From NCBI GenBank assembly GCA_038496445.1, contig JALMLS010000353.1:372001-436000 (forward strand): a stretch of DNA of 64,000 nucleotides, in the 5' to 3' direction. The position numbers and the translations under genes were made by a program. Positions within the stretch are counted from its first letter, which is position 1. Each line of letters starts with the position of its first letter. This DNA comes from Trichosphaerium sp. ATCC 40318. Lineage: Eukaryota > Discosea > Flabellinia > Trichosidae. The notes below the pieces were generated by a model, which did no database searches, was not told where the DNA came from, and saw only the letters and a program-made list of their open reading frames with translations. Shown piece by piece: positions 32,769 to 43,510 of the stretch.

Positions 32769-33998
32769 TTAATGATTAACATATGGCACTGTCTTTACAA
32801 TTACAGACCTACAAAAAGGGCAAGTCTTAAGCTTTCGTGTACATGAAGTACACATAGAATGTCCACATGGATCTATTACCTTCTGCTTAGGACTAGACAT
32901 ACATATGGAACAAATTGTTAAATCTCTTCGTTCCCTCTCCTGACGAGCAAGTTTGGCTTCTAAAGTTTTCGCGAGTGCTTCCATCTTTTTAAATTTAGCC
33001 ACAAGAACGTCTCTCCTTGGAGGCTTTGAAGGTAAAGGTGACACAACCACAGGCGTGCTCTCTCTGTTGTTAGTGCTAGCGAGCTGTGCCAAAAGCTTTT
33101 CCCGTAATCGTTGTTCCAAAGAAATACTAGCAGACTTTTCTACTGGCTGCGTGGACATCTTCAGTTTATCTTCACATAGCACCTTCTCGCATTTCTTCTC
33201 GTGTACTTCTGAAAATGCACTCGATCCTGTATCGTGTCGTACTGGTTTATGGTCTCGTATTGGTGATGGTGGCATACAAGATGTCTTAGCTGGCGAGGAG
33301 TATTTTTTAGGTGGAGAGCATGTTTTAGCTGGAGAGGAGCATGTCTTAGGTGGCGAGGAGCATTTCTTAGCGTTAGGCAAAGGTTTAGATGCTTCAACTT
33401 TCATGAGCTCGTCGCAAAGTTTATCCAAAGCATCTGAAACCCAAAACTCATTTCCTCTGTTATCACGCGCGTACCATTGTGTAAAATCGCTATTTATCGA
33501 AACGTGCTCCATGTATCGCGACTTAATAAACTTCTGAAAGATGTCAGGAAGACCTTTAGATTGCATGGTGTAGTTGTTCATGAATTGGATGAAATACAAA
33601 TCTTTAGTGAATACCATCGTTTGTACGTCACCGAGCTTCTTTCTATTAGTTACCAGGCGTCTATGAAGCTCTGGAGGTACACCTCCCCATGCGTATTCGC
33701 CGATTTGTAGAACTGCGAAGAACGATGGACCAGGGCCAAGGAAAACCTTTGTTATTATGCCTTTTAGTATCAATTGCTTCAGGGAGGGGTTCTCAACGTG
33801 AAAATTTACTTCGTCTTTGTATTTAAAGAAATACTGGTCTCTGTCGCCCAGATCGTAATGTATTACACGCTTAGTGTCTGTTTGGAGAGTGGGAATTAAA
33901 TTTGGCGGGCAATCATTGTAATCGGTGTATTTATCGCTCAAAGCAACGTATTGAGAATTTTTATCGACGCCAAGAGCGACTGCCTGAAATTGTGCCAT
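32769..33998 (-). CDS. RING-finger E3 ubiquitin ligase
   Basis: Single exon, 409 residues. The N-terminal 190 residues (DKYTDYNDCPPNL, GIITKVFLGPGPSFFAVLQI, NDFTQWYARDN-like, NEFWVSDALDKL) are of unknown fold. A low-complexity hinge has four tandem Cys-Ser-Pro repeats of the form KTCSSPPKTCSSPAKTC. A predicted coiled coil precedes a C-terminal C3HC4 RING: CSICMSSPKQKVIDPCGH then CTSCTRKLKTCPFC, with all eight zinc ligands. Expected to transfer ubiquitin from E2; substrate unknown. Confidence 0.85.
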   Translation of the reverse strand: MAQFQAVALGVDKNSQYVALSDKYTDYNDCPPNLIPTLQTDTKRVIHYDLGDRDQYFFKYKDEVNFHVENPSLKQLILKGIITKVFLGPGPSFFAVLQIGEYAWGGVPPELHRRLVTNRKKLGDVQTMVFTKDLYFIQFMNNYTMQSKGLPDIFQKFIKSRYMEHVSINSDFTQWYARDNRGNEFWVSDALDKLCDELMKVEASKPLPNAKKCSSPPKTCSSPAKTCSPPKKYSSPAKTSCMPPSPIRDHKPVRHDTGSSAFSEVHEKKCEKVLCEDKLKMSTQPVEKSASISLEQRLREKLLAQLASTNNRESTPVVVSPLPSKPPRRDVLVAKFKKMEALAKTLEAKLARQERERRDLTICSICMSSPKQKVIDPCGHSMCTSCTRKLKTCPFCRSVIVKTVPYVNH

Positions 33999-34181
33999 GC
34001 TAATTTGTGTACATAAGTTTTACTTCTTTTTACCGCGTTTTTTCACCACGTACTAATACGTGATAGTGGTAGTTCCTACTTGGGCGCAGGTTGACGTCGC
34101 TAGACATCCTTAAACGTTGTATCATTTCCAGGACGACGGGTTCGCTATTGAAGCACTCAAGCTTGAGTGCTTTCAAGGTTC

Positions 34182-34532
34182 TTACTCGTTTAGAGGCGTA
34201 AAAAGGTCACGTGTCACAATCACGGTAAGGTTTATTAAACAACAGTTAAGTTTATGAGTTTGCAAGGTAATTTGCGCTGGTGGTACAACTCCCACAAGTT
34301 GGGGTGTACGATAAGTATTACGTGTCATTAACGAGTTTATTTCTGCACAGTACAAAGTTGACCCTTGCATCCGAAAGGCAAGATGTTGATTGTTTCTCAG
34401 CATCACCTTTCTTCTATGTATCTTGCTACCAGTTACGTCAGTGACTATAGCCACCATTTCGCTTGTACTTCCCACCATAGGATTGTCATCACCCTCTTGT
34501 GAGCGTTTGTACTCCTCTAAATTCTTCCTCAA
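34182..34532 (-). CDS. Hypothetical protein, 116 residues or its 3' exon
   Basis: Open frame reading KNLEEYKRSQEGDDNPMVG, SEMVAIVTDVTGSKIHRRKV, GSTLYCAEINSLMTRNTY, LVGVVPPAQITLQTH. Composition is protein-like and a GTCAAC/ATGCAAG stretch gives no needed splice. It lies between METTL17 and the RING gene on the same strand. Whether the first residues come from an upstream exon is unclear. No family recognised. Confidence 0.4.
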   Translation of the reverse strand: MRKNLEEYKRSQEGDDNPMVGSTSEMVAIVTDVTGSKIHRRKVMLRNNQHLAFRMQGSTLYCAEINSLMTRNTYRTPQLVGVVPPAQITLQTHKLNCCLINLTVIVTRDLFTPLNE

Positions 34533-34751
34533 GCTCCTTCAACTGCAACATTGTGCGTAGAATCAAGTATAGTAGTGTACAAATGATTACAAGCATGTAC
34601 TTGCACGAGAAAAAGATTCACTGCAGCAACAAGAATTGGCACATTCAAAAATCACTCAAGCACCCTTTAATGTACAGTATAGACCTATCATATGTTTTGC
34701 AGTTATTGGAGTTGCTTCAAGCTTTGGATAATATTCGTATATTTTTACAGC

Positions 34752-37035
34752 TTATTTAATCTTAATACCTACTTTATCAGGTTCTTCATTAACATCCTCA
34801 GGAACATCTTCAACCTCAAACCAAGCATTATCTGCAGCTTTTTTCTTCGCGTTTTTATCAGCATAAGCAGAATTTTTTTCTCTAGCAGCAAGTTTCTGAT
34901 CAGCAATCTGCTTGCCATACTTTGATATTTGATAATCATAATATTCCATTAATTTTTCAGGATTACGCCTTTGTTTCTTTCTTTGTTCTAACTTCTCAAT
35001 CCTAAAACACAAAAAAGTAAACTCTCAAGTGCTATATTCACATTCTCTCTTTCCATTATCAAGAGATGAAAGTCGTGTGAGGGAGTCAAATACGTACGCT
35101 CTTACATTAATTGTATCGCCCCAAAAGGATTTCCTTGCTGTTTTATACATTTCCTTGGAGTGAGATTTTGTTACTATTTTGCGCTCCAAAACGCCCTAAC
35201 ATGAAATTAAGAAAACCCACTGCAAAGATCAACTAATTCATTTCGTTTTCATCAAATTGGCAATACATACCTCACGTGTACACACATCTAGTAAAACATG
35301 TCCACCAGCCTTTATAGGTTGTCGTATAAGACGACCAAAATGCTGATCTGTACAAAAAAAAATCAGAACAAAATAGTTCAACTAACATGCTGCGCACGTA
35401 CCTTTTTGTATTGGTGAAGGATCACTTAGTTTTCCTTTGGAAATAATCACATACGAAAACTTTTCGTTTTGAGGTGCTTTTTTCTGTCTATTGTTCCTAA
35501 ACGACTCCACTGTCGCCTTCTGTATGAAATGACACCAATCTTTTTTCGCTTGCGGACAACTCAATTGATGAGGGCACTAATTGAACAAACACATAAGTCA
35601 ACACAACAATAAAATAATTTCGGTCTTACAGGTGAAATTACGTGTGGATTATCTTTCTCATGCTGGCCATATGTATCTAACACTGTAGTTCGAGCATTTC
35701 TAATATGTGCAAAACCTACAGGAGTACCAAAATCGACAAGTACCTAAGTTAACACAATAAGTAAAGAAAAAGTCTCAGGTTTGATGGAAACGCACCAATA
35801 CTCCACCCTGCGGAACTCGATACCATAGTTCCTTCACTACAGATCGTCTATCTGCATCTGTACTGAGTTCAGTCAAAAGAAAGGAACCCACAACCTAAAT
35901 ACAAGAGAATGAGTGACTTTTGTTTTACTCCATTGCACATTTAGTTCAAAATTTATGTTACCAACTCGTGTTTAACTTCACGGCCTTCGTGTATGTATCT
36001 ACTACGCTCAACATTATTAAACCCATCCAGGATTTGTTCTGAAAGTTCATTCATGTCATCAGATGGCTCAATTAAAACATACTTGAACAGTTTTAGTGAC
36101 ATTAAATAATTTCAAAATTAAACAACAATTTGGAACCTTTTGAAGCCTTGGATAAAGCTCTCGTATTGCCCATGTACCAACACCAGTACCAGAGCCACAA
36201 TCGAGTACAGATTCAGGTTGAAATTTAGGGTATTTGTTACGCAGCTAGCACAAATGGGTTAAAAACAAGCTTGCAACGAAAAAAAGCTGCTTTCAGGAAT
36301 ACCTCATGCATAACACGATGTGTGCTTGTGTAGACACTGTTTGAGCGCACTGCTAGAAAAGCCATTGATTCATTCTTTCTGTAAGTGATAGGTGGAATAC
36401 GCAACTTTAATTTGTCTGCTGCTTTGGAGTACTCAGGGCTGTTCCGTTTTTTAAACGCTCTCTCCATATCCAAGAGCTCCTGTTCTTCAGCTTTTGCTTC
36501 TCTTAATTCTCTTGAGTTGGCAACTGCTTTTATCACTTCACGACGGTGCTTTTGAACAACGTAAGCGCCAAAAACGTAGAGATTTGATTTTTAAAAAAAA
36601 GCAAAAAAAAATACACTAAAGGAAAAAAACATCGACTCACCTGATTCGCTGATGAGTAAGGAGCTTGTTGGCGTAGGATATACGTTCAAAAAATACAACA
36701 AAAAAAAAAAGAGTAGGTGTCATTGAAAAAAAAAACCTGTCATCAGCGATACAGAGTGCCCGACGGTTAGAATGGTAAAACTTTCTTTTTGGTGACGAAA
36801 AAAAAAAATAAATGCGTCTTCTCAAAGGAATGATTAGATAAACATAAGTCGAGAGTTGTATGAATGGACGGCATAGTTTATTTTCAGTTACTAAAAAAAC
36901 TGAATGAATAAAATGCAAAAAAGAAAATATGTCATGCCTGGGTATTTGTAGAGTTTCTTATGTTCAGCATTTCTGCTAGGTGCTTAGAATCCCTCTCAAG
37001 CCATGCGCGGTTCCATCCTACATAATGTGAGTTCA
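34752..37035 (-). CDS. METTL17: METTL17/Rsm22-type mitochondrial small-subunit assembly factor
   Basis: About a dozen minus-strand exons; start taken at MNSHYVGWNRAW (37035), end in exon 35001..34752. N-terminal exons are approximate and the first join may need a GC donor. The core reads SVLDCGSGTGVGTWAIREL (SAM-binding glycine motif), HELVVGSFLLTELS, YRVPQGGVLVLVDFGTP, then the family signature SPCPHQLSCPQAKKDWCHF, FSYVIISKGK, and VLLDVCTREGVLERK. In this family those Cys residues bind an iron-sulfur cluster, and the protein helps assemble the mitoribosomal small subunit rather than acting as a proven methyltransferase. A charged helical tail (IEKLEQRKKQRR) follows. Confidence 0.85.
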
Positions 37036-37131
37036 TACGTTATAATAGTTTCTTGAGAACAATACCAAACGCTTATTACGCGTTTGGACGGCGATTAATA
37101 CGAAAATGGGGAAAATAGAGAGTATACGATG

Positions 37132-37701
37132 CTACGTGCCTTCAAGAGCGTCTCTAATGCGATTGCCAAGCGTAACAGGTAAAAAAGTTGTCCCAATCTT
37201 GAGGGAGTGCGATAATTTTGAAGAATCCTCTGGGGTTGAGTCTGTATCAGGTGTGCCTTTCTCAAGGTTGTCTTTCACTTCCTTTAAAGGGTCACTAGGC
37301 CTATCGCCCTCTGGGTCGCCAGCTTGTGGAAAGCCATAATTATCATCTAAATACGCTTAGAGGTCTCATTTCTTCACAATACGGCCATTCAAAACCAAAA
37401 TGAGGTAAAAACGCTAACCTCCACCTTCTCCTTCGCCTTCTGGTTGTGAGTTTGGTATACTAGCGAGGTATTTAGCGAACTGTTCTTTATCTTTGTCTGG
37501 TAGGTCCAATAGCTTGTTTAATTTGTCTTGTACAGACTTGCTTTTTGCAACGCTTGATACATGGCGAATAGCATCATCTAAATGCTTTGTACTTGGTCCT
37601 TTCTTTACAGTTACAGTTTTGTGATAGCTTCGTTTTGATGCAACAGTTTTACTGCGTTGTGTATTTCTGACTGCCGTGCAGTGTCGCAGGCGTACCAACA
37701 T
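37132..37701 (-). CDS. Probable mitochondrial small acidic protein, unknown
   Basis: Two exons, 37701..37419 and 37346..37132, about 165 residues. Start at MLVRLRHCTAVRNTQRSK gives an Arg-rich, acid-free N-terminus typical of a mitochondrial presequence; an upstream in-frame ATG at 37752 is possible. Later parts are KSVQDKLNKLLDLPDKDKEQ, a Gly/Glu-rich linker, DPEGDRPSDPLKEVKDNLEK and the end VTLGNRIRDALEGT. No family recognised. It begins 90 bases from the divergent PEX10 start. Confidence 0.5.
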
Positions 37702-37791
37702 TTTGCATAACAAATGAGACCATTTTTGTTTACCTTCTTTTTTTTGAGCCAATATTTCACTTCACTTCAGCAAGGTAAAACGCACGTTACC

Positions 37792-39120
37792 ATGAGTACT
37801 TTGCCTGTGTTCTTTCCACATGCAGAGCAACCAGACATTGTACGAGCTAGTCAAAAAGACGAATATTACAGGCGCTCGTTGTGTGATAAGTACTTTAAGA
37901 TTTGTAATCGGTACGTTGGATGTCTTTCTGTCTGTTAAAACGAAATTACGTATTTTGTTAATAACTATCACGTAGCGTTATGGGACCGCGTTTTGCCACG
38001 CGTTTTAAAGAAGAACTGACACTAGTACGTAGTATTCCTTATCGTGTACCCACTCTAACTTTATAGGCGTCTGATAGCACTTATTTTGGCCTTTGCACTT
38101 TACTGGGGCGAAAGACGCTTGGAGAAGAGTATTGTGACATCTTACAAGTAAATGGCAGCAATGTGTCACCCTATTTTTATGTATGCTACAATTCTCCAAT
38201 TTACAACAGCCTAACAAGCAACATAGGAGCGCGTTGCACTTGGTATATGGCAAATAATCGTACCTTACTTATACAACAAATTATGTTCAAAGCTATTACG
38301 CTTAGCACGGCCTGCTATCCGTCTACCAAACTTCAAAAGTACGAACCCTCAGTAAATGTCAAAAAAGTGCCAAGATTTTTTAACCAAATTGAAGGAAAAA
38401 AGCAGTGGATAGATATAGAACTCAGCGAAGAAAGAAAGGATCAGATAAATAAATATGTACCACAATTCAAACAGATAATGGACATTATACAACGGCTGCA
38501 TGTCGGTGTGTTCTACTTCACAGGTACGCTTTGCTAAATCCTAGAAACTTTATACTTTTCGGCGTAATTGACTGTTTAAGGCGTGTTTTATCATTGGTCT
38601 AATAGACTTGTGAACATACGTTACGTACGTTGATGCATAAAAATAGCGCAGTACTAAATACCTGGTCAGATATTTAATAGAAAGCTTGATGAACAACGAC
38701 CTCGATACATGATACTTGGCCTTCTTATATTCATACAGATTTTCATTGCGTTGGCAATTTGGACTCATGAACGACTCAAGAAACCTGACACAGAGTACAC
38801 AAGGATTGTCGTTTGGATCTATTAGCCTAATGTATTCCTCTAGAAACCAGGAAGAAATAACCGAAACACCCCAGGCTTATGTTGTGAGTCCGGGAACTTG
38901 CTCGCTCTGTCTTGAAAACCGAACACACTCCACATCCACGCCATGCGGTCACTTATACTGCTGGAGTTGTATAACAGAATGGAGTAATACAAAAGTAAGT
39001 TTGGACTTTTTTTTTACAATGCAATTTTGTTCTTGTCATTAATCTGGACTTTAGTTGGCATGTCCAATGTGCCGTGCACCATTCAAGAAAAAGGAATTGA
39101 TGCGCGTATACGGCATATGA
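37792..39120 (+). CDS. PEX10: Peroxin 10, peroxisomal RING E3 ligase
   Basis: Exons 37792..37910, 37976..38024, 38067..38147, 38227..38338, about 38368..38523, 38581..38624, 38670..38807, 38851..38994, 39056..39120. The N-terminus [80 protein letters not shown] and [12 protein letters not shown] follow the PEX10 order. The C-terminal RING is [33 protein letters not shown]10 works with PEX2 and PEX12 in a membrane channel that ubiquitinates the import receptor PEX5, so this organism should have peroxisomes. The intron after 38338 is either 29 or 45 bases. Confidence 0.9.
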
Positions 39121-39386
39121 GCTTACGAGTATTGCACAGTGTACATAATAAAATTTCTGTAAGACAGCCTTCTCTGCGTACATGCTGTGGTGAATGCTGA
39201 GAATGGGCGAAACCAGTACAATTCAGCAAGAGTTTTGATAGTACTCACACAAACCGCGATTTTTTGGTTGTCTATTTATTGTCAGTGATTTTCTTGACTG
39301 CTGTAAAAAATAATAGTGTATAGCTTGGTAACGCATACATCGTTGTAGAATTACATCTATAGTATTGAATTCACTCACACAACAAA

Positions 39387-40032
39387 ATGAATAGAGCCAA
39401 CTTGGTTGTTACGTTTTTAAAGAGGAAGAACTGCTCGCTATGCGACAAAGCTATGGAGAAGCTTCAGATTGTTCAAAAGAAAGTAAGTGATTTTAAACCA
39501 GCTCTATGCTGTATTCTCTTATCCTGAACGCCTTGGAGTGCCCTAACAAACTATTAGCAACCTTTTGAGCTGAAAGAGGTAAATGTCGATGTAGCTCACT
39601 ATAGAGTGCGTATAAGCGTTTAATACATTCACGAGCGATCAAGTTCATCGTTTAATCTGTTTTTTTTATCCTTTGCCGCAATAAGCGCGTTTGTAGGTTT
39701 GACATGTACCTAACATTGTTGCATAGGTATGGGCGCGTCGTTACATGTTCGATGTGCCAGTTGCTTTGGTTGATGGCAAAGAAATCTTCCGCCATCATTG
39801 TGATACTGACAGAACGCTAAGGGCACTACAAAAAGAGCGTGCACGCCTAGATAAAATTCACGCTGCGCTCAAAGGACACGAGAGCATTCTTTCCCAGAAA
39901 GACAAAGAAACAGTCCTATCGCGACGTAATGTCATTGATCATGATATCAAAACAACACCAATTGAAGAAACAAGCGAAGAAGTTCGTGCTCATCTCACCC
40001 CAGAGCAACTCGCACTCGAGGACAAAAACTAG
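39387..40032 (+). CDS. Glutaredoxin-like (DUF836) protein
   Basis: Exons 39387..39482, 39558..39605, 39727..40032; 149 residues. Starts MNRANLVVTFLKRKNCSLCD, where CSLC occupies the CxxC active-site position of the glutaredoxin fold, followed by the strand LKEVNVDVAHYR and the cis-Pro region MFDVPVALVDGKEIFRHH. This matches the C5orf63/YDR286C glutaredoxin-like group, small thiol oxidoreductases of uncertain substrate. A helical extension of about 65 residues (KERARLDKIHAALKGH, TPEQLALEDKN) lengthens it beyond family members of about 100 residues. Confidence 0.8.
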
Positions 40033-41226
40033 ATACACAACTGGCAGCAAAAGAAACCAAAAAAAACAAGAATCGATCATTTGGATTATTGGTATTTTTT
40101 TTTTATTATTTCAGGTTGTTCCGCTTGCTGTGTTGCTTCTACATTCAAAAAGGGCCACCAATAGCTTTTTTTTTACAAGCAGAAGAGGAAAAAAAGTGGT
40201 TCAATTGAAGTGTTTGTCCAAAATGTGATTATATGTACAGTTGTAATTACCTTAATTTGAAGCCTTTACGACTCCATGATTGTCTGTTTTATTGTACATG
40301 CTAGTGTTGTCTTTTTTCACGTTGTGTTATTCTTTGTGAGTCTTTACACAAAGCTCCCTTTCAGGAAAAAATGAAAAATAGGAGTTGACATGAACGACTT
40401 CAATTTTCTTAGACTTCTCACCAACTTATACAATACCAGCGACAATACACGTGTTGTTACCCTATACCAGTGTTTCCATAAAAGTGTGAAACTATGCTTA
40501 GTAACGTCCAAGTTGTGAGTGTGTAGGTTTCAATTTCAACGTTCACGTTGTCGCATAGTCCCAGTAAATAACTGGTTATTCGGCTTTGTAGTTTAGTTGA
40601 ACTAACTTCGTTTGGCTGACAAAAGAATGTAAACAGCGCTTACACGTACAATACCTGAACATAATATCATTGCTACTGTTCAAAGGGTTAATAAAGTGTT
40701 CAGAAAATATTATGCGGAATTCAATTGCAAGAAAACCGATTAGCCACGTGTTTTTAGTTATATGCCATTTGCTTTTATTTATAGATTTGACAATAACTAG
40801 AATACAACGCCAGGTTTGTATGTAGTAGTTTAATACATGTATTGTAGCATTATCTGATGGATTCTCGATTGTAACTACCAGAAATTCTCCAATAGAATAC
40901 TCTTGGCGTAAATCTAAGTGAACTCTACGAAGAGTTTAGCTATTGCACAAAACTCCACAAGAGTTCTACATCGTGTGAGGCACAACTCATCACTTTTAAA
41001 GCGGAGCCTTCCGGCAGCTTGTAGACGCATTGAATCCTTGTTTGCTAAGATCAAGCACTGCTCCGGAACCGGAACTGACCTTAAACCTCCGTGTTATTTA
41101 CTATGATAAATCAAAAATGGCCGTGATAATCCATGTATCTCTCTTTACTTTAGAAACTGAAGCGGAGTTCTTAAGTGGTTGTGTTGTGATGAGAACTGAC
41201 TTATTTTTTACTTTCACAAAAAGATC
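40033..41226. other. Intergenic region of about 1.2 kb
   Basis: The longest stretch outside 10.3-11.6 kb without a supported gene. CACGTG occurs at about 40449 and 40745. Plus-strand frames at 40918 and 41030 overlap each other and lack splice-linked partners. No RNA structure stood out. Confidence 0.4.
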
Positions 41227-41559
41227 ATGAGCGTTAAAGGTCGTGCTGTAGTTTATCGGCCTAGTCCAACGACACCTGTATCAGGGAGACTGCCAATGCT
41301 ATTTGAGTTCAAAATAAATAAGTTGGTATGTTTAGCAATGTATTTTTGTTATTACGCCACAAGACATTTTCGCTAATATGAAACTAGTGTCCACTCTACT
41401 TCTGTGAGACAGGATGGAAGTTACGAAGCTCTCCCACGTCCTTTAAGAATAAAGAATTTAGCTGCAAGCGGCGCTCCCTTCGCCGAAGACTCAGTATACT
41501 GTTTGATGGCACTAAAACGACTAACGGCAAAAAATCACGTGATAAAAGAATGGAGATAA
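41227..41559 (+). CDS. Small hypothetical protein, 81 residues
   Basis: Two exons, 41227..41325 and 41413..41559, GTATGT donor, phase 0. Product starts MSVKGRAVVYRPSPTTPV, contains GRLPMLFEFKINKL across the splice, then YEALPRPLRIKNLAA and ends AKNHVIKEWR. Balanced composition and clean splicing support it; no family recognised. Confidence 0.5.
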
Positions 41560-41720
41560 CCTTCGTAACTTTGCGGTAACACACTGCCGTAGATGTAAAT
41601 AAACTGCTTGTACATACATTTTGACCATACTTGATGAAATTGTGTCACATATGCGACAAGTGATATTTGAGGACATTGAATGTATTTAGTTACAGGTATT
41701 CTTTTTTTCTTGTTGTTTAT

Positions 41721-43402
41721 TTACACAGCTTCTTCTTCTTTATCAACATAAGTTACATTTTCTCCTTTTTTAGGCGCCGCGAATATCTCATCAAATGCAA
41801 CCCAATCTTTTCTCGTGAATACTGTGTACTCATGGTCTGGACATATCTCTTTTGTAACAGCTCTAACCTCCGTCCAAGGCAAAGGAATATATTGTACAAG
41901 CAATGTCCTTTCGCCTCTATCCCTTGCCTTAAACACTCGTGTGACATCTTCTACTGTATAATACCGATAAGCATCACATTCTTTATATGATTGTAACGTA
42001 CACGTGAAGCATGCAACACTGAGGTTCTGTTTAAAAGTTGCTTTTAAAGCTGCCTTTAACAGCTTGCGTGAAGTAAAAGCTATATTGTTGTAATAAGAAA
42101 ACTCTGACGCCCACCACTCTATCACAATCAGTCAATAAAAAATGTCACGCTAATTTAACAGTACCAATTATATCACTCAGCCTCATATCTCTTCCACCTT
42201 CAGGAGCTATAAAGTAAAGATATATGTCTCTAATCTTTCGTTGAACATCTCTACCTCTCTAAATATCCTCATTAGAATTTGTATAATGAGAAAAACCTGA
42301 GTGTACATGATAGTCGTGTACAAAGTTATTAAACTCAAGAAATCCTGAGAAATCACGTAAAGTTGCTTTACCCTACCAATAAAAGTAAGGATAATTAGTT
42401 ATTACTAGCTTTTTGTGTACACCAGATAGTTGGAAGGCACCATCTATATATACACCTGCTTTTTTCACGTTTGGACGTCCAAGTCGTTGCAGCCCAAGCT
42501 TAAAAACATTGACTGTTTCTATTGGTTTTGGTGAAAGGTTTAATTTTATCTTTTTTGGCGCTTCGGCTTCTTTTTCTTCAGCTTCTGCAGCTGTTGAATC
42601 TTCAGTTTCTTCTTCAACGTTAGTGGCTTCATCCTTTTTGTGTTCATTGACATCTTCGGTAGTTTGAATATCATTTTCTTCTGTAACTTGTTCAACGTTT
42701 TCACGTGCTTCTTCCGAACTGACATTAACTTCGTTACTGTTTTCATCATTGCTTTCCTCTTGGTTAACAGATTTATTTTCTTCTGTAGGCTCTGAATTTG
42801 TATCAGCCTCTTTATCTTCGGAAGATACCCTATCTAATAGTGATCTATTAATACGAGCATACGCGCACCACGTGCCTGGACGAAGCGTTTTATTGTACTC
42901 TTCAATAGAACTAAAAACAGGAACATAGTGCGTCTTCTCAGATTCTACACCGACAACTTGTTTGTCGTCTTGCACTGGAACAAGCCATCTCAACAAAGTG
43001 TCAATTATTTAATGTGCCATGTTGTTAATTACGTTGCACGTGAGTTCATAGCTTCTATGAACGCCAGTTTACGAAACTGACTGTACGTCTTTGATGTAGG
43101 TTTGTCTCTGCGAATCTAAAGACGGCAAGTGTTATTTAATGATCTCACGATCCTAAATACGCACAATATTCCATCTATGAACGACCTTAGGCCAGTTTGG
43201 AGTTTTTCCATTTCTCGTGATACCTTTTGCTTTTAAAAGCCTCCTATTGCTATCCTCGTCAAAGCTTTTGCGTATTTCCATGTGTCTGGTAGATTGTTTG
43301 TGTGTCTGGCGCGTACGCAGTACTATTTTCGTTAAAACACTCTATACAACGTATATACGAACCATTGTGTGATTTAGCGCCATAGGCAGCAGACTTCAAC
43401 AT
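41721..43402 (-). CDS. Multi-exon protein with acidic insert, unknown
   Basis: Exons 43402..43317, 43285..43165, 43115..43033, 42988..about 42380, then about four short exons to 42126..41721. It begins MLKSAAYGAKSHNGSYIRCI, continues TPNWPKVVHRWNI (recalling bL24m-type mitoribosomal proteins), KTYSQFRKLAFIEAMNSRA, WLVPVQDDKQVVG, a Glu-rich stretch of about 100 residues, then KLNLSPKPIETVNVFKLG, RDIYLYFIAPEGGRDM, CDAYRYYTVEDVTRVF and QYIPLPWTEVRAVTKE. A mitochondrial ribosome or gene-expression role is a weak inference. It is divergent from the epimerase gene, 108 bases away. Middle exon joins are uncertain. Confidence 0.5.
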
Positions 43403-43510
43403 GATAGCTACGAATCACAGTAAACCCAGACGTCAAATGAAGTCTTGACTTGACACAATCAACAACTCTGCGGAGCACACGTATCAAGAATACTGAATCC
43501 ATCACAGTTA

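Noticed and set aside
36637-36918. Minus-strand 93-residue frame rich in Phe before METTL17
   Set aside because: It is low-complexity and spans poly-A and poly-T tracts; only short pieces of it look like METTL17 exons.
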